Positions 26,533-37,682 of a stretch of DNA of 64,000 nt are shown here, piece by piece. Below the pieces are notes generated by a model. The model was not told where the DNA came from, did not search any database, and saw only the letters and a list, made by a program, of their open reading frames with translations. Numbering within the stretch: the stretch's first letter is position 1; each line of letters starts with the position of its first letter. The position numbers and the translations under genes were made by a program. The stretch is from Vibrio ostreae (GTDB lineage Bacteria; Pseudomonadota; Gammaproteobacteria; Enterobacterales; Vibrionaceae), in assembly GCF_019226825.1 (NCBI RefSeq), contig NZ_CP076643.1, forward strand, positions 1,922,001 through 1,986,000, read 5' to 3'.

Positions 26533-27801
26533 TTAGACGAGGTGCGCCAGTTTGGCTGCGATCTCGGTTTGCGATACGGTTTCCTGTTCGCCACCGGCCA
26601 GATCTTTCAGTACCACAGTACCGTCTGCCACTTCGTTTTCACCCAGTACCAGAGCGACTGCCGCGCCGACTTTGTCTGCACGTTTGAACTGTTTCTTAAA
26701 GTTGCCGCCACCAAAGTGAGTCATCACACGCAGGCCAGGAACCGTCTCACGTAACTGCTCAGCCAGCTGCATGCCCGCAGTCAGGGTACCTTCACCCGCG
26801 GTCACCATGTACACATCGACATTGCGACGCACTTCGTTCAGTTCCAGGGTTTCCATCATCAGAACCAGACGCTCAAGGCCCATGGCGAAACCGACTGCCG
26901 GCGTTGCTTTACCGCCCAACTGCTCAACCAGACCGTCGTAACGACCACCGCCACAAACTGTGCCCTGGGAACCCAGGCTTTCAGTGATCCATTCAAATAC
27001 AGTACGGTTGTAGTAATCCAGACCACGTACTAAACGCTCATTAACGGTGTATTCGATACCCGCCGCGTCGAGAAGTTCACACAAACCGGCAAAATGTTGT
27101 TTTGATTCAGCATCCAGGAAATCAGACAGCTTAGGCGCTTCACCCAGAATTGCCTGAACATCCGGATTTTTAGAGTCCAGCACACGCAGCGGGTTGGTGT
27201 ACATGCGACGTTTACAATCATCGTCCAGCACATCCTGATACTGCTCAAGGTATTCAATCAGCGCACTGCGGTATTCCGCGCGTGCTTCCAGAGAACCGAT
27301 TGAGTTCAGCTCCAGACGCACATACTTGGAGATGCCCATATCGCGCCACATGCGTGCAGTCATCATGATCAGTTCCGCATCCACATCCGGACCATCCAGA
27401 CCAAATACCTCAACCCCACACTGGTGGAACTGACGGTAACGGCCTTTCTGCGGACGCTCGTGACGGAACATCGGACCCATGTACCACAGACGCTGTTCCT
27501 GGTTGTAAAGCAGACCGTTTTCGATACCTGAACGAACACAGCCCGCAGTCCCCTCAGGACGCAGCGACAGGCTGTCGCCATTGCGGTCTTCGAAGGTGTA
27601 CATCTCTTTTTCCACCACGTCGGTGACTTCACCGATAGCGCGGCTGAACAGATGGGTCATCTCAACGATTGGCATGCGCACTTCGTTGTAACCGTATGCG
27701 CTGATCACGTTTTTCACGATGCCTTCCACTTTTTGCCAAAGCGGAGACTGAGAAGGGAGGCAGTCGTTCATGCCTCGGATTGCTTGAATAGTCTTTGCCA
27801 C
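26533..27801 (-). CDS. hisS: Histidine-tRNA ligase
   Basis: A class II aminoacyl-tRNA synthetase that charges tRNA(His). The class II motif 2 region is seen in [19 protein letters not shown], the histidine-specific motifs in [15 protein letters not shown] and GGGRYDGL, and the anticodon-binding domain occupies the last 90 residues. The 422-residue length is standard. The start codon is GTG at 27801 ([16 protein letters not shown]). It lies 25 bases after ispG and heads toward yfgM and bamB. Confidence 0.97.
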   Translation of the reverse strand: MAKTIQAIRGMNDCLPSQSPLWQKVEGIVKNVISAYGYNEVRMPIVEMTHLFSRAIGEVTDVVEKEMYTFEDRNGDSLSLRPEGTAGCVRSGIENGLLYNQEQRLWYMGPMFRHERPQKGRYRQFHQCGVEVFGLDGPDVDAELIMMTARMWRDMGISKYVRLELNSIGSLEARAEYRSALIEYLEQYQDVLDDDCKRRMYTNPLRVLDSKNPDVQAILGEAPKLSDFLDAESKQHFAGLCELLDAAGIEYTVNERLVRGLDYYNRTVFEWITESLGSQGTVCGGGRYDGLVEQLGGKATPAVGFAMGLERLVLMMETLELNEVRRNVDVYMVTAGEGTLTAGMQLAEQLRETVPGLRVMTHFGGGNFKKQFKRADKVGAAVALVLGENEVADGTVVLKDLAGGEQETVSQTEIAAKLAHLV

Positions 27802-27826
27802 AGTAAATTACCGTATATCGTTGAGA

Positions 27827-28945
27827 TTAATCTTGTTGTTTCACGTCGATGCGGTTGTTTGCATCTAACACAGCGGCTTTAGCGCGAATTTTGGCTTCCA
27901 GACGATCAACCAGATCATCGTTGTCAAAACGCTCTTTCTGACGCACGCCATCTTCGTAAAACGCACTTTTCTTGTTGCTGCCTGCCAGACCTAAATGCGA
28001 CACCTCCGCCTCACCCGGACCGTTGACCACACAGCCGATGATAGACACATCCATCGGGGTCAGCACGTCTTCCAGGCGCTGCTCGAGCGCGTTGACAGTC
28101 CCGATCACATCAAACTCCTGACGTGAGCAGCTTGGGCAGGCGATAAAGTTGATTCCCCGCGAGCGGATACGCAGCGATTTGAGGATATCAAAACCGACTT
28201 TGATCTCTTCCACCGGATCAGCGGCGAGCGAGATACGCAGCGTGTCACCAATGCCTTCCGCCAGCAGCATGCCAAGACCGACCGATGATTTCACTGCGCC
28301 AGCACGGGCACCGCCCGCTTCGGTAATCCCCAGGTGCAGCGGCTGGTCGATCTTCTTCGCCAGCAGGCGGTAAGAGTCGACGGCCAGGAACACATCCGAG
28401 GCTTTAACACTGACTTTGAACTGGTCGAAGTTAAGACGATCAAGAATATCAACATGACGCATCGCCGATTCAACCAGCGCTTCAGGCGTTGGTTCGCCGT
28501 ATTTCATCTGGATATCTTTTTCCAGAGAACCACCGTTGACACCGATACGGATAGGAATGCCTTTGTCGCGCGCACAATCCACCACGGAGCGGATACGACC
28601 TTCGTTACCGATATTGCCCGGGTTGATGCGCAGACAGTCAACACCGTACTCCGCCACTTTAAGCGCGATACGGTAGTCGAAGTGAATATCGGCCACCAAA
28701 GGCACCGATACCTGTTGTTTAATCTGACGGAACGCTTCCGCCGCGTCCATGGTCGGAACCGAGACACGCACAATGTCGGCTCCCACATTTTCCAACGCCT
28801 TGATTTGTGCAACCGTCGCAGCCACATCTGTGGTGCGGGTGTTGGTCATGGATTGTACGGCGATAGGCGCGCCGTCGCCAATAGGCACGTTACCCACGTA
28901 AATGCGTGTCGATGGGCGACGTTTGATAGGAGACTCGTGTTGCAT
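27827..28945 (-). CDS. ispG: 4-hydroxy-3-methylbut-2-enyl diphosphate synthase (flavodoxin/ferredoxin)
   Basis: The penultimate MEP-pathway enzyme, a [4Fe-4S] protein that converts MEcPP to HMBPP. The cluster cysteines lie in [13 protein letters not shown] and [11 protein letters not shown], and the TIM-barrel part contains [13 protein letters not shown] and LRINPGNIG. At 372 residues it is the short bacterial type. It sits 8 bases after rodZ and 25 before hisS, the conserved gamma-proteobacterial order. It depends on the Isc system encoded farther along this window. Confidence 0.97.
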   Translation of the reverse strand: MQHESPIKRRPSTRIYVGNVPIGDGAPIAVQSMTNTRTTDVAATVAQIKALENVGADIVRVSVPTMDAAEAFRQIKQQVSVPLVADIHFDYRIALKVAEYGVDCLRINPGNIGNEGRIRSVVDCARDKGIPIRIGVNGGSLEKDIQMKYGEPTPEALVESAMRHVDILDRLNFDQFKVSVKASDVFLAVDSYRLLAKKIDQPLHLGITEAGGARAGAVKSSVGLGMLLAEGIGDTLRISLAADPVEEIKVGFDILKSLRIRSRGINFIACPSCSRQEFDVIGTVNALEQRLEDVLTPMDVSIIGCVVNGPGEAEVSHLGLAGSNKKSAFYEDGVRQKERFDNDDLVDRLEAKIRAKAAVLDANNRIDVKQQD

Positions 28946-28953
28946 AGTAATGT

Positions 28954-29898
28954 CTAAGGTAAGGTGAATCGTGCTACTTTGCCTGAAGTATACCCAGAAA
29001 GGTCGACAGGTTCACTCGCAAATGTCACTGACACGCCTTCCGGAGCACCAAGAATCACTTGCAACGGCTTTTCACCACGCAGATTCAGCGTCTGGCCGGC
29101 TTTTTTAATGCCGGTTGACAGGGTTTTACCGCTTGCGTCTTTGACCTGAATCCAGCAATCGGCAGTAAAGTTCAGGGTCAGCAGATTAGCCACGGCCTGT
29201 TCAGTCGTGGCGGACTCTTCAGGCATCGCTTGTTCAGAAACAACTTGTTCAGAAGCAACTTGTTCAGAAGCAACTTGCTCATCTGCGACTGGTTGCGGCT
29301 CTTCAGCCATATCGGTGTCCGCAACCATTTCTGCAGCATCGCTGTCTTGTGCAGCAGAGATCTCATCATCCACACCGTTGATGGTCGCAAAATCCGGCTG
29401 CATCTCATCGCTGTTGCCTGCCACGGTGCTTTCCACCACGGCAGACACCGCATCAGCAGCGCTGTCCGGCTTCAAGGTATCCTGCTCGTTATTTTGCCAC
29501 CACCACAGAGAAGACATACCAATGATCACCAGCAGGATGATCCAGGTAATGGTCATGATACGGCTATCGTGCTTGTCACGCTTGGTCTTTTTAGAAAAGC
29601 TTTGCATGGTCTGCTCTTGAGGTTGCAGCCCTTCCATCGCTTCGAAAGCATCCACGATTTCGCTTTCTGATAAGCCAACGGCTTTGGCGTAGGAGCGCAG
29701 GTAACCGCGGGTAAATGTCGCCACCAGGTCGGACTTAAAATTATTGTCTTCCAGATTCTGGATAATGGTGATGCGCAGTCGCAGACGATCCGCGACCTGC
29801 TTTTGCGTTAAGCCCAGAGCTTCGCGCTTTTGCTTAAGAAGTGTTCCTGGTTGTACGTGTGGCGTGCTTGGTGTGAGGTTGTCTTGTTCTGTGTTCAT
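28954..29898 (-). CDS. rodZ: Cytoskeletal protein RodZ
   Basis: A membrane-anchored partner of MreB in rod-shape control. An N-terminal Cro-like helix-turn-helix (about residues 20-90, [22 protein letters not shown]) binds MreB. A basic juxtamembrane stretch ([11 protein letters not shown]) and one helix ([15 protein letters not shown]) follow. A low-complexity periplasmic linker precedes the C-terminal beta domain DUF4115. The linker holds three to four EQVAS-type repeats encoded by a 15-base tandem repeat. I start at the ATG for MNTEQDNL (29898), four codons inside the longest frame. It leads the rodZ-ispG-hisS-yfgM-bamB run. Confidence 0.93.
   Translation of the reverse strand: MNTEQDNLTPSTPHVQPGTLLKQKREALGLTQKQVADRLRLRITIIQNLEDNNFKSDLVATFTRGYLRSYAKAVGLSESEIVDAFEAMEGLQPQEQTMQSFSKKTKRDKHDSRIMTITWIILLVIIGMSSLWWWQNNEQDTLKPDSAADAVSAVVESTVAGNSDEMQPDFATINGVDDEISAAQDSDAAEMVADTDMAEEPQPVADEQVASEQVASEQVVSEQAMPEESATTEQAVANLLTLNFTADCWIQVKDASGKTLSTGIKKAGQTLNLRGEKPLQVILGAPEGVSVTFASEPVDLSGYTSGKVARFTLP
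29229..29283. repeat. 15-bp tandem repeat inside rodZ
   Basis: About 3.5 copies of a 15-base unit (CTTGTTCAGAAGCAA with variants) encode [18 protein letters not shown] in the periplasmic linker. The repeat keeps the frame, so copy number can vary without breaking the gene. Confidence 0.8.
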
Positions 29899-30226
29899 CC
29901 GCAATGTCAATCTCGTGTTTTTGTGCTCAAATCCACTGTCCCGCGCGCTTTTATTATTGATTGTTAGTAGCCGTCAGGTTGTGAGTTTCAACAACAGGAA
30001 TGTATTGGTGTTATTTTATCAGTCTTTTGTCCAGACTTTGATAATAGAGAATCATTCTAATAGATAATAGGCGGTAAACAACATGCAATTGGGAAAGAAA
30101 TTACAGACAGCTCAAGGTTTTTCGTTAAATTGACACAGAAAGCCCCGCCCAGCCTGCTGTTGCCCTGCCCTGACACCAAAAACAATAAAGCCAGAGAGAA
30201 CTCTGGCTTTATTGTAACTATCTGTA
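29899..30226. other. rodZ-rlmN intergenic region
   Basis: A 328-base gap that holds the rodZ promoter region and the rlmN terminator. No pilW/pilF-type TPR gene lies here, unlike some gamma-proteobacteria that place it between rlmN and rodZ. Confidence 0.5.
30177..30215 (-). terminator. rlmN terminator
   Basis: The stem AAAGCCAGAG/CTCTGGCTTT followed by ATTGTTTTTG on the minus strand lies 12 bases after the rlmN stop. Confidence 0.85.
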
Positions 30227-31348
30227 TTAAAGCGTTTTAACCGGAATGGCATTTTCCGCGCTTTGTTTGAGCTTAGTCCGCTTGGTACGGTCAATCACAT
30301 CACCGACCAACTGACCACATGCCGCATCGATGTCATCGCCACGGGTTTTACGTACCGTCACAGTGATATCGTATTCCATCAACACTTTCTGGAAACGGTC
30401 AATGCGCGAGTTGCTCGGTTTTTTGTACGGCGAACCCGGATACGGGTTAAACGGGATCAGGTTGACCTTGCACGGCGTATCTTTCATCAGCTGTGCCAGC
30501 TCATGCGCATGCTCTGTGCCATCGTTGACGTGGTCCAGCAGAACATACTCCACCGTCACTTTACCGCGGTTCGCGTTGGACGAGGCGATGTAGCGACGCA
30601 CAGACGCCAGGAAGTCCTGGATGTCCCAGCGATCATTGATCGGCATGATTTCACTGCGCAGTTTGTCGTTTGGCGCGTGCAGCGAGATAGCCAATGCCAC
30701 GTCGATGTTGCCGGTCATTTGATCCAAGCCAGACACCACGCCAGAAGTTGATACGGTCACACGGCGCTTCGACAGGCCAAAACCCAGATCATCGAGCATA
30801 AGTTCCAGCGCTGGGATCAGGTTTTTCATGTTCAGCAGCGGCTCCCCCATACCCATCATCACTACGTTGGTGATAGGACGACGGCCGGTCTCTTTTTCCA
30901 TGCCAATTTCACGTGCAGCACGCCACACCTGACCGATGATCTCTGATACCCGCAGGTTACGGTTAAAACCTTGCTGCGCCGTTGAGCAGAATTTGCATTC
31001 CAGAGCACAACCGACCTGAGACGATACACACAAAGTCGCGCGGTCGTCTTCCGGGATGTACACGGTTTCGACGTCCTGATCGCCAACACGCATCGCCCAT
31101 TTGATCGTGCCGTCACTCGAGTGCTGCGCTTCCGATACATACGGTGCACGAATTTCACAGCGCTCTTTGAGCTGCTCACGCAGTTTCTTGTTCAAGTTGG
31201 TCATCTTATCGAAGTCATCACAGCCAAAGTGATAGATCCACTTCATAACCTGCTCAGCGCGGAATGCTTTGTCGCCCAGTTCTTCAACGAAAAATTCGCG
31301 CATGCCTTTGCGATCAAAATCGAGCAGATTGACTTTTTCTGTGCTCAT
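30227..31348 (-). CDS. rlmN: 23S rRNA (adenine2503-C2)/tRNA (adenine37-C2) methyltransferase
   Basis: A radical SAM enzyme that methylates A2503 of 23S rRNA and A37 of some tRNAs. The cluster motif CxxxCxxC is visible in [19 protein letters not shown]. The product-side Cys lies near the C-terminus in DIDAACGQL, and the SAM-binding GEPLLN and SLHAPND segments are present. The length of 373 residues is normal. It lies between ndk and rodZ and ends in its own terminator. Its iron-sulfur cluster links it functionally to the isc operon. Confidence 0.97.
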   Translation of the reverse strand: MSTEKVNLLDFDRKGMREFFVEELGDKAFRAEQVMKWIYHFGCDDFDKMTNLNKKLREQLKERCEIRAPYVSEAQHSSDGTIKWAMRVGDQDVETVYIPEDDRATLCVSSQVGCALECKFCSTAQQGFNRNLRVSEIIGQVWRAAREIGMEKETGRRPITNVVMMGMGEPLLNMKNLIPALELMLDDLGFGLSKRRVTVSTSGVVSGLDQMTGNIDVALAISLHAPNDKLRSEIMPINDRWDIQDFLASVRRYIASSNANRGKVTVEYVLLDHVNDGTEHAHELAQLMKDTPCKVNLIPFNPYPGSPYKKPSNSRIDRFQKVLMEYDITVTVRKTRGDDIDAACGQLVGDVIDRTKRTKLKQSAENAIPVKTL

Positions 31349-31529
31349 GTGGCCTCTCAGAGATGGAACAAGAATTAAGGGCGCGAATTGTACAGCCTTT
31401 ACGCAGTGACAACAAGAGTTGAAAAACCATGACTTTACTAAGACATTAATAAAACAATGATTAAATTTTAACCAGACAAACTTTGAACTGGCTCACACTG
31501 GCTGAAACCCGTACTGAGCGCACCGCAAA

Positions 31530-31558
31530 GACAAAAAAAGCCCTCCGCAGAGAGCTTT
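31530..31558 (-). terminator. ndk terminator
   Basis: The minus-strand stem AAAGCTCTC paired with GGAGGGCTTT is followed by six further T. It lies about 80 bases past the ndk stop. Confidence 0.75.
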
Positions 31559-31574
31559 CAACCGGTCAATTGCA

Positions 31575-31618
31575 ACTGACTTACTAAGTGTCCATCACTG
31601 ACTTGCTAGGTGTCAATC
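31575..31618. repeat. 22-bp tandem duplication after ndk
   Basis: Two adjacent copies of a 22-base unit beginning ACTGACTTACTAAGTG (31575-31596 and 31597-31618) differ at three positions. They lie between the ndk stop and its terminator. Confidence 0.75.
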
Positions 31619-31640
31619 AATGACAAATTTGCTTCTTTGC

Positions 31641-32072
31641 TTATTTACTGCGTGGGCAAATTTCAGATTGCGGAAAGAAAAACTCGATTTCACGCGCTGC
31701 CGATTCCGGGCTATCGCTGCCGTGCACTGAGTTGAGACGCATGCTAATCGCGTAGTCAGCACGCAGTGTGCCACAAGCCGCCTGCTCCGGGTTGGTTTTC
31801 CCCATCAGCTCACGGTAACGGGCAATCGCATTTTCGCCTTCCAGTACCTGAACCATGATAGGACCAGACGTCATGAACTCTTTCAATGGCGCGAAGAACT
31901 CTTTGCCTTCGTGCTCAGCATAGAAACCGCTTGCCTGTTCATCATTCAACTGCACCATTTTGGCCGCGATAATGCGCAGACCCGCTTTTTCAATGCGGTG
32001 GTAAATTTCGCCGATCAGATTACGTTCTACTGCGTCAGGCTTAATAATCGAAAATGTTCTTTCAAGAGCCAT
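31641..32072 (-). CDS. ndk: Nucleoside diphosphate kinase
   Basis: Transfers the gamma phosphate between nucleoside triphosphates and diphosphates in the cytoplasm. The whole 143-residue protein is the family fold: [12 protein letters not shown] at the start and the active-site histidine in [16 protein letters not shown] near residue 117. The start ATG at 32072 is followed directly by the standard [10 protein letters not shown]. It lies between pepB and rlmN. Confidence 0.97.
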   Translation of the reverse strand: MALERTFSIIKPDAVERNLIGEIYHRIEKAGLRIIAAKMVQLNDEQASGFYAEHEGKEFFAPLKEFMTSGPIMVQVLEGENAIARYRELMGKTNPEQAACGTLRADYAISMRLNSVHGSDSPESAAREIEFFFPQSEICPRSK

Positions 32073-32205
32073 AAGATAGATGTCCTTTATTGACTATTTT
32101 AGTTATTTACCGCCCTCTCACTCCGCATACCGGTGGCATGCCGGCATTTGGCCCCTGAGAGCGGCCATCAGGGCAACTCAGGCTGCCCTGTGTGACGGGA
32201 TGGGT

Positions 32206-33498
32206 TTACTTGGCTTCATCCATCAGGATGCGTGCGACAGTACGGATACCCGTACCGGTTGCGCCTGCGCCCCATTTATCGCTGGCTGACTTGCGGTAAG
32301 TCGCCGCGCAATCGACGTGCAGCCATCCCTGCTTGTAGTTATCGACAAAGTACGACAGGAAGGCTGCTGCTGTGCTGGCACCCGGTGAATAATCACCTGA
32401 GCTGATGTTCGACAGATCAGCAAAGTTCGATGGCAGCATCTCACGGTGGAAATCGGCCAGTGGCAGTGGCCACAGACCTTCGTGCTCTTCTTTCGCGGCC
32501 ATCAGCGCGTTGTGCGACAACTGGTCGTCAAAGCTCAGCAACGCGTGGTAATCGTTACCCAGCGCGTTTTTCGCCGCGCCGGTCAGGGTCGCACAATCAA
32601 TAATCAGCTCTGGTTTCTGCTCTGACGCGTAGATCAGACCATCCGCCAGCACCAGGCGACCTTCAGCATCAGTGTTCATGATCTCAACGGTTTTACCGTT
32701 TTTGTAGGTGATCACATCGCCCAGTTTCAGCGCGCGGCCGGAAACCATGTTTTCCGCGCAGCACAGGATCAGTTTAACCCGCTTATTGAAACCACGCAGA
32801 ATCGCCAGACCGAGCGCGCCGGTTACAGTCGCAGAACCCCCCATATCCGATTTCATCGCGGTCATGAAGTTCGATGGCTTCAGGCTGTAACCACCTGAGT
32901 CGAAAGTAATGCCTTTACCGACCAGACACGCGAACACGGGGGCGTTTTCATCACCGGTCGGGTTAAAGTCGAGTTGCAGCATCGCAGAGGTACGCTCTGA
33001 GCCGCGACCAACCGCGTAAATACCTTCCCAACCCTCGGTGAGCAGATCTTTATCTTTCACGATGCGGTAAGAGACCGCATCAGGCGCCAGCGATTTAATG
33101 AATTCAGCCGCCATCGTGGCCAGTTGACGCGGTGCCACTTCTTCGGCACTTTTGTTGATGATGTCGCGCGTCCAGTCAGAGGTTTTGATGCGCGCCTGCA
33201 GTTCATTCTCTTCTGCAGCGGCCAGAGCGTTCCACTCCAGCGTATTCTTGCGCTTGGCATCACGGTAGCCCTGGTAAAACGCCCAGATAGCTTCCAGAGT
33301 CCAGCCTTCACCGTCGAGCAGTAACGCACGCAGTCCCTGACTATCGAGTTTACGCGCGGCACGTTGAATAGCGCCCAGATCATGGGTTTGATCGAGGTGA
33401 ATGGTTGCACCCTGTTCAGAAAACGAAATAAGCGCCTTCTCTCCCCACTGAGGCTGGGCAGATTCTTGGCTAATAAATACAGACATCTGTGTAGACAT
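32206..33498 (-). CDS. pepB: Aminopeptidase B (M17 leucyl aminopeptidase family)
   Basis: A cytosolic two-zinc aminopeptidase that helps break down peptides, including cysteinylglycine. The M17 signature [14 protein letters not shown] is intact, and other metal-ligand regions are seen in [14 protein letters not shown] and [15 protein letters not shown]. The 430-residue length fits PepB rather than the longer PepA. AAGGAG precedes the ATG at 33498. It follows the isc operon toward ndk, the same order as in other gamma-proteobacteria. Confidence 0.96.
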   Translation of the reverse strand: MSTQMSVFISQESAQPQWGEKALISFSEQGATIHLDQTHDLGAIQRAARKLDSQGLRALLLDGEGWTLEAIWAFYQGYRDAKRKNTLEWNALAAAEENELQARIKTSDWTRDIINKSAEEVAPRQLATMAAEFIKSLAPDAVSYRIVKDKDLLTEGWEGIYAVGRGSERTSAMLQLDFNPTGDENAPVFACLVGKGITFDSGGYSLKPSNFMTAMKSDMGGSATVTGALGLAILRGFNKRVKLILCCAENMVSGRALKLGDVITYKNGKTVEIMNTDAEGRLVLADGLIYASEQKPELIIDCATLTGAAKNALGNDYHALLSFDDQLSHNALMAAKEEHEGLWPLPLADFHREMLPSNFADLSNISSGDYSPGASTAAAFLSYFVDNYKQGWLHVDCAATYRKSASDKWGAGATGTGIRTVARILMDEAK

Positions 33499-33593
33499 GG
33501 TTACTCCTTGTCTTTATCGTGGCATTGCTTGGCCACGTCGAATAATGAACGTTCGGATGTTAGCATTTTGTCAGGTAAAAATGTCAAATTGAT

Positions 33594-33619
33594 AAAAAAA
33601 CGGACCATTTGGCCCGTTT
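33594..33619 (-). terminator. isc operon terminator
   Basis: The minus-strand stem AAACGGGCC/GGTCCGTTT is followed by a T run. It lies between iscX and pepB and ends the isc transcript. Confidence 0.8.
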
Positions 33620-33686
33620 CTTTTGCTCAAAACTGTTAACTTGGCTTTATTTCCAAACTCGTGGTTGCCAGGTTCAAGGCTTAAGC

Positions 33687-33881
33687 TTAATCGCGCTCAT
33701 CCATCCAGCACAGGATTACTGCTTCGAGAATCTTTTCATTTGAGTGGTTAGGCTCATCATCAAAATCTTCCAGATCCAGAATCCACTGATGCAAGTCAGT
33801 AAAGCGTACTGTCTGCGGATCAATGTCCGGATACAGGTCGCACAGTTCAATCGCGATATCGCGTGAGTCGGTCCATTTCAT
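33687..33881 (-). CDS. iscX: Iron-sulfur cluster assembly protein IscX
   Basis: A 64-residue acidic protein that binds IscS and iron and tunes the speed of cluster assembly. The sequence [20 protein letters not shown] and the end [11 protein letters not shown] are those of the IscX family. It is the last gene of the isc operon, 65 bases after fdx. Confidence 0.96.
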   Translation of the reverse strand: MKWTDSRDIAIELCDLYPDIDPQTVRFTDLHQWILDLEDFDDEPNHSNEKILEAVILCWMDERD

Positions 33882-33946
33882 AGCATCGCTCCTAGGATAA
33901 AACGCCCCGCATCCGTGAGGAAGCAGGGCTGATTAAATGAATAGAA

Positions 33947-34285
33947 TTAATGATCTTCGCTGGCGTGGTTGAGCGAGTACTTAGGAATCTCGACCACCAG
34001 GTCTTCATCCGCAACCCGAGCCTGACAGCTCAGACGAGATTCCGGCTCCAGACCCCATGCTTTATCCAGCATATCATCTTCCAGCTCGTCACTCTCTTCC
34101 AGTGAATCAAAACCTTCACGAACAATACAGTGGCAAGTGGTACACGCACATGATTTCTCACACGCGTGGTCAATACTGATACCGTTTTTTAGTGCCACAT
34201 CCAGAATGGTTTCTCCTGGTTGCGCTTCTAATACTGCGCCTTCAGGACAAAGGGATTCATGAGGCAAAACAATAATCTTTGGCAT
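33947..34285 (-). CDS. fdx: ISC system [2Fe-2S] ferredoxin
   Basis: An adrenodoxin-type ferredoxin that supplies electrons for cluster building on IscU. The cluster ligands are visible as ACEKSCACTTCHC and the late LSCQARV. The frame is open 52 codons further upstream into hscA, but the ATG at 34285 (MPKIIVLPHESLCPEG) is the standard start and gives 112 residues. It lies 13 bases after hscA. Confidence 0.96.
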   Translation of the reverse strand: MPKIIVLPHESLCPEGAVLEAQPGETILDVALKNGISIDHACEKSCACTTCHCIVREGFDSLEESDELEDDMLDKAWGLEPESRLSCQARVADEDLVVEIPKYSLNHASEDH

Positions 34286-34298
34286 GGTTATAATCTCT

Positions 34299-36152
34299 TT
34301 AAATCTCGTCAACAGAATGACCGGCCAGTGCCGCGCGGATGGATTTATCCATACGACGAGAGGCAAACTCCTGACTGGCTTTGTCGGTATCTTTAATTCC
34401 CTGCTCAATCGCATCAGCATTATCGCCATTGCGCAGTTCAATCAGGCTTTCAATTGCCTGCAGCAGTGCCTGACGCTCTTGCTCATTGAGCAGGTCATCA
34501 CCGTCTGCCTGCAGCGCCGAAATCAGACCTTCAATCACGCGGTCTGCTTCAACACGTTGCTCAACCAGAGCACGGGCCTGCATGTCATCTTTGGCATGGG
34601 CCATCGAATCTTTCAGCATGTCCGCCACTTCATTATCGCTCAGACCGTAAGACGGTTTGACCTGAATTTCGGAGTGCACGCCAGTACTTTTTTCCATCGC
34701 CGTCACCGACAGCAGGCCATCGGCATCGACCTGGTAGGTGACGCGAATGTGTGCCGCGCCGGCCGCCATCGGCGGAATGCCTTTCAGCGAGAAACGCGCC
34801 AGAGAACGACAATCGTCGACCAGTTCACGTTCACCCTGCACCACGTGCACGCTCATTGCGGTCTGGCCGTCTTTGAAGGTGGTAAATTCCTGCGCGCGGG
34901 CGACAGGGATCGTGGTGTTACGCGGAATGATTTTCTCCACCAGGCCGCCCATGGTTTCAATACCGAGCGACAGCGGAATCACATCCAGCAGCAGCATTTC
35001 TGAATCCGGCTTGTTACCAGCCAGGATATCGGCCTGAATCGCCGCGCCAATCGCGACCACTTCATCCGGGTTGATGCTGGTCAGCGGGGTACGGCCAAAG
35101 AATTCGCCCACCATGTCACGCACATAAGGCGTGCGGGTTGAACCGCCGACCATTACCACTTCCAGCACTTCCTCAGCGCTGACATCCGCATCTTTCAATG
35201 CGCGGCGGCAAGACAGCAGGGTCTTTTTCACCAGTGGCTGAATCAGTTCATTCAGAGTCTCGCGGCTCAAGGTACCGCTCCAGCCCAGTACCGATACTTC
35301 GGTCTCTGCGCTGTCGGTCAGGGCAATTTTCGCCGCGGTCGCAGCATTCAGCAGACTACGGTAATGTTCTGCGCACAGCTTACCGGTCTGGCCACTCAGT
35401 TGTTGCAGGTGCTCAGCAATCAGGTGGTCAAAGTCATCGCCGCCCAGCGCAGAATCACCGCCAGTCGCCAGCACTTCAAACACCCCTTTCGACAGGCGCA
35501 GAATGGAAATATCAAAGGTACCACCACCGAGGTCGTAAACCGCGATCACACCTTCCTGACCCGAGTCCAGGCCGTAGGCAATCGCCGCAGCGGTTGGTTC
35601 ATTGAGCAGGCGCAGGACATGCAGACCCGCCAGGCTGGCGGCATCTTTGGTGCCGACACGCTGCGCATCATCAAAATACGCCGGGACGGTGATCACCACG
35701 CCCGCCAGTTCACCACCCAGGGTGTGCTCGGCGCGCTGGCCTAACGCTTTCAGAATATCAGCAGAAACCTGAATCGGGTTTTTGTCACCGCGTGCAGTTT
35801 GCATCACAGGTAAGCCATTGTCACTGGCTTTGAAGTGGTATGGCAGGTTGCGGTAACGCTGCTGGATATCCTGTAATGAACGGCCCAGCAGACGTTTCAC
35901 CGAAATAATGGTGTTTTGCGGATCTGCCTGCGCTTTATCTCGTGCGTCGTAACCCACAGAAATCTCGTCGCCAGCGTAGTTGACTACGGATGGCAGAATG
36001 CTTCTGCCCTGCTGGTCGACCAAGGTAGACGCTGTCCCACTTCGAACCGAAGCAACCAGCGAGTTGGTGGTTCCCAGGTCAATGCCAGCCGCCAGCTTGT
36101 GCTGGTGCGGGGCTGAGCTTTGGCCGGGTTCTGCAATCTGAAGTAATGCCAT
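34299..36152 (-). CDS. hscA: Fe-S protein assembly chaperone HscA (Hsp70 type)
   Basis: A specialised Hsp70 that helps IscU hand over its cluster. The N-terminal ATPase domain begins [15 protein letters not shown] and contains [14 protein letters not shown] and [13 protein letters not shown]. The substrate-binding domain covers about residues 390-500, followed by a helical lid. The length of 617 residues matches HscA, not DnaK. hscB lies 21 bases upstream and fdx 13 bases downstream. Confidence 0.97.
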   Translation of the reverse strand: MALLQIAEPGQSSAPHQHKLAAGIDLGTTNSLVASVRSGTASTLVDQQGRSILPSVVNYAGDEISVGYDARDKAQADPQNTIISVKRLLGRSLQDIQQRYRNLPYHFKASDNGLPVMQTARGDKNPIQVSADILKALGQRAEHTLGGELAGVVITVPAYFDDAQRVGTKDAASLAGLHVLRLLNEPTAAAIAYGLDSGQEGVIAVYDLGGGTFDISILRLSKGVFEVLATGGDSALGGDDFDHLIAEHLQQLSGQTGKLCAEHYRSLLNAATAAKIALTDSAETEVSVLGWSGTLSRETLNELIQPLVKKTLLSCRRALKDADVSAEEVLEVVMVGGSTRTPYVRDMVGEFFGRTPLTSINPDEVVAIGAAIQADILAGNKPDSEMLLLDVIPLSLGIETMGGLVEKIIPRNTTIPVARAQEFTTFKDGQTAMSVHVVQGERELVDDCRSLARFSLKGIPPMAAGAAHIRVTYQVDADGLLSVTAMEKSTGVHSEIQVKPSYGLSDNEVADMLKDSMAHAKDDMQARALVEQRVEADRVIEGLISALQADGDDLLNEQERQALLQAIESLIELRNGDNADAIEQGIKDTDKASQEFASRRMDKSIRAALAGHSVDEI

Positions 36153-36173
36153 GGATGGGTCCTTTTATTTGAA

Positions 36174-36689
36174 TTAGCCGAGCAGTTTGTCTTCGACTCG
36201 TTCTATTTCATTTTTTAATTTGGCAATAAATTTGAGCTTACGAACGGTGTCAGCAGCGACATCCCATTGCATCTTATTCAGCTCCTGTTCTACCTGAGCT
36301 AAATGCTGTTTGTACATGCGGCTCACTTTCGCATCGAAATCAAACAGGGCACTTTCCGGGTTCGCGCTGTGTTCAACCGCTTCCAGTTCCTCACGCAGCT
36401 CCATCTGTTCCATCAGGAACATCGGATCCTGCAGCGTCTGCTGCTCGCCACGTAACTCTACCCCGTTGAGTGACAACAGGTATTCGGCGCGGTTAATTGG
36501 GCTTTTTAACACTTGATGGGCGTCATTAATCTGCGCCGCTTTCTGTACCGCCATCAGACGGTCGCGCTCAGAGGCGGTGGCAAAGTTATCCGGGTGGAAA
36601 CGTCTTTGCAACTCGCGAAACTGAGAAGAAAGAAGGCTACCATCCAGATCAAACTGAGTTGGTAGCCCAAATAATTCAAAGTAATTCAT
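36174..36689 (-). CDS. hscB: Co-chaperone HscB
   Basis: A J-domain protein that brings IscU to HscA. The J domain covers about residues 2-75 with the HPD triad in RRFHPDNFA; a C-terminal three-helix domain (to residue 171) binds IscU. It precedes hscA. A 190-base gap to iscA holds no recognised gene or site. Confidence 0.96.
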   Translation of the reverse strand: MNYFELFGLPTQFDLDGSLLSSQFRELQRRFHPDNFATASERDRLMAVQKAAQINDAHQVLKSPINRAEYLLSLNGVELRGEQQTLQDPMFLMEQMELREELEAVEHSANPESALFDFDAKVSRMYKQHLAQVEQELNKMQWDVAADTVRKLKFIAKLKNEIERVEDKLLG

Positions 36690-36879
36690 GTAAAACCGGT
36701 CCCTATGGTCGGGCTCTGGCCGTACTCAACGTCCGCCAAAACACCGATATGATGCCCCGGTCAGAACCAGTCAGTAACAGATGATGCGCTCAGGGCTTGG
36801 GGGATGCTATCGACATCACACCTGGCCAGTCAACGAACGTCATCATCAGACAATGACTCAACTCACCGGGAGACAACCG

Positions 36880-37203
36880 TTAAACGTTGAAGCTTTCACC
36901 GCAACCACATTCACTTTTCGAATTTGGGTTGTCAAATTCAAAGCCTTCGTTTAACCCTTCTTTCTTGTAATCAAGCTGAGTGCCGTCGAGGTAAACCAGG
37001 CTCTTCGCATCGATGATCACTTTCACACCGTGATCTTCGAACACCTCATCTCCCTCGTTGAGTTCGTCAACGAACTCCAACACGTAAGCCATACCAGAGC
37101 AGCCCGTCGTTTTTACGCCCAAACGTAATCCAATGCCCTTGCCACGATTGTCAAGGAAGGATCTCACTCGGTTTGCTGCGGTTTCTGTTAGGGTAATGGC
37201 CAT
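36880..37203 (-). CDS. iscA: Iron-sulfur cluster assembly protein IscA
   Basis: An A-type carrier for iron or [4Fe-4S] clusters. The three conserved cysteines are visible in TTGCSGMAY and the final [10 protein letters not shown]. The ATG at 37203 ([17 protein letters not shown]) gives the usual 107 residues; an upstream frame extension of 18 residues lies in the iscU-iscA gap and is rejected. It lies 59 bases after iscU. Confidence 0.97.
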   Translation of the reverse strand: MAITLTETAANRVRSFLDNRGKGIGLRLGVKTTGCSGMAYVLEFVDELNEGDEVFEDHGVKVIIDAKSLVYLDGTQLDYKKEGLNEGFEFDNPNSKSECGCGESFNV

Positions 37204-37262
37204 GTTACAACCTTTGACTGTCAATGAATAAAGGGGGGAGCAGCACTCTGCTCCCACATAAA

Positions 37263-37646
37263 TTACTGATCGTGTTTTTTCTTGTAATCCGCAACGGCGG
37301 CTTTGATCGCGTCTTCTGCCAGAATTGAACAGTGAACTTTCACTGGTGGCAATTCCAGTTCTTCTGCGATTTCAGCGTTCTTGATAGCAGCCGCTTCATC
37401 GATAGATTTACCTTTAACCCACTCTGTTACCAGTGAGCTGGACGCGATAGCACTACCGCAACCGTAGGTTTTGAATTTTGCATCTTCGATGATGCCTTCC
37501 GGTGATACTTTGATTTGCAGACGCATTACGTCGCCACAAGCCGGAGCACCAACCATGCCGCTGCCGATTGATGGGTCTTCTTTGTCAAATGAACCAACGT
37601 TACGTGGGTTCTCGTAGTGATCAATTACTTTTTCGCTGTATGCCAT
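37263..37646 (-). CDS. iscU: Iron-sulfur cluster scaffold IscU
   Basis: The scaffold on which IscS sulfur and iron are assembled. The three ligand cysteines lie in [21 protein letters not shown] and [11 protein letters not shown], and the HscA recognition motif LPPVK is just before the third. At 127 residues it is full length. It lies 36 bases after iscS. Confidence 0.98.
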   Translation of the reverse strand: MAYSEKVIDHYENPRNVGSFDKEDPSIGSGMVGAPACGDVMRLQIKVSPEGIIEDAKFKTYGCGSAIASSSLVTEWVKGKSIDEAAAIKNAEIAEELELPPVKVHCSILAEDAIKAAVADYKKKHDQ

Positions 37647-37682
37647 GATAGTTACCTCAAATCCTCTATATCCCTGGAACGA

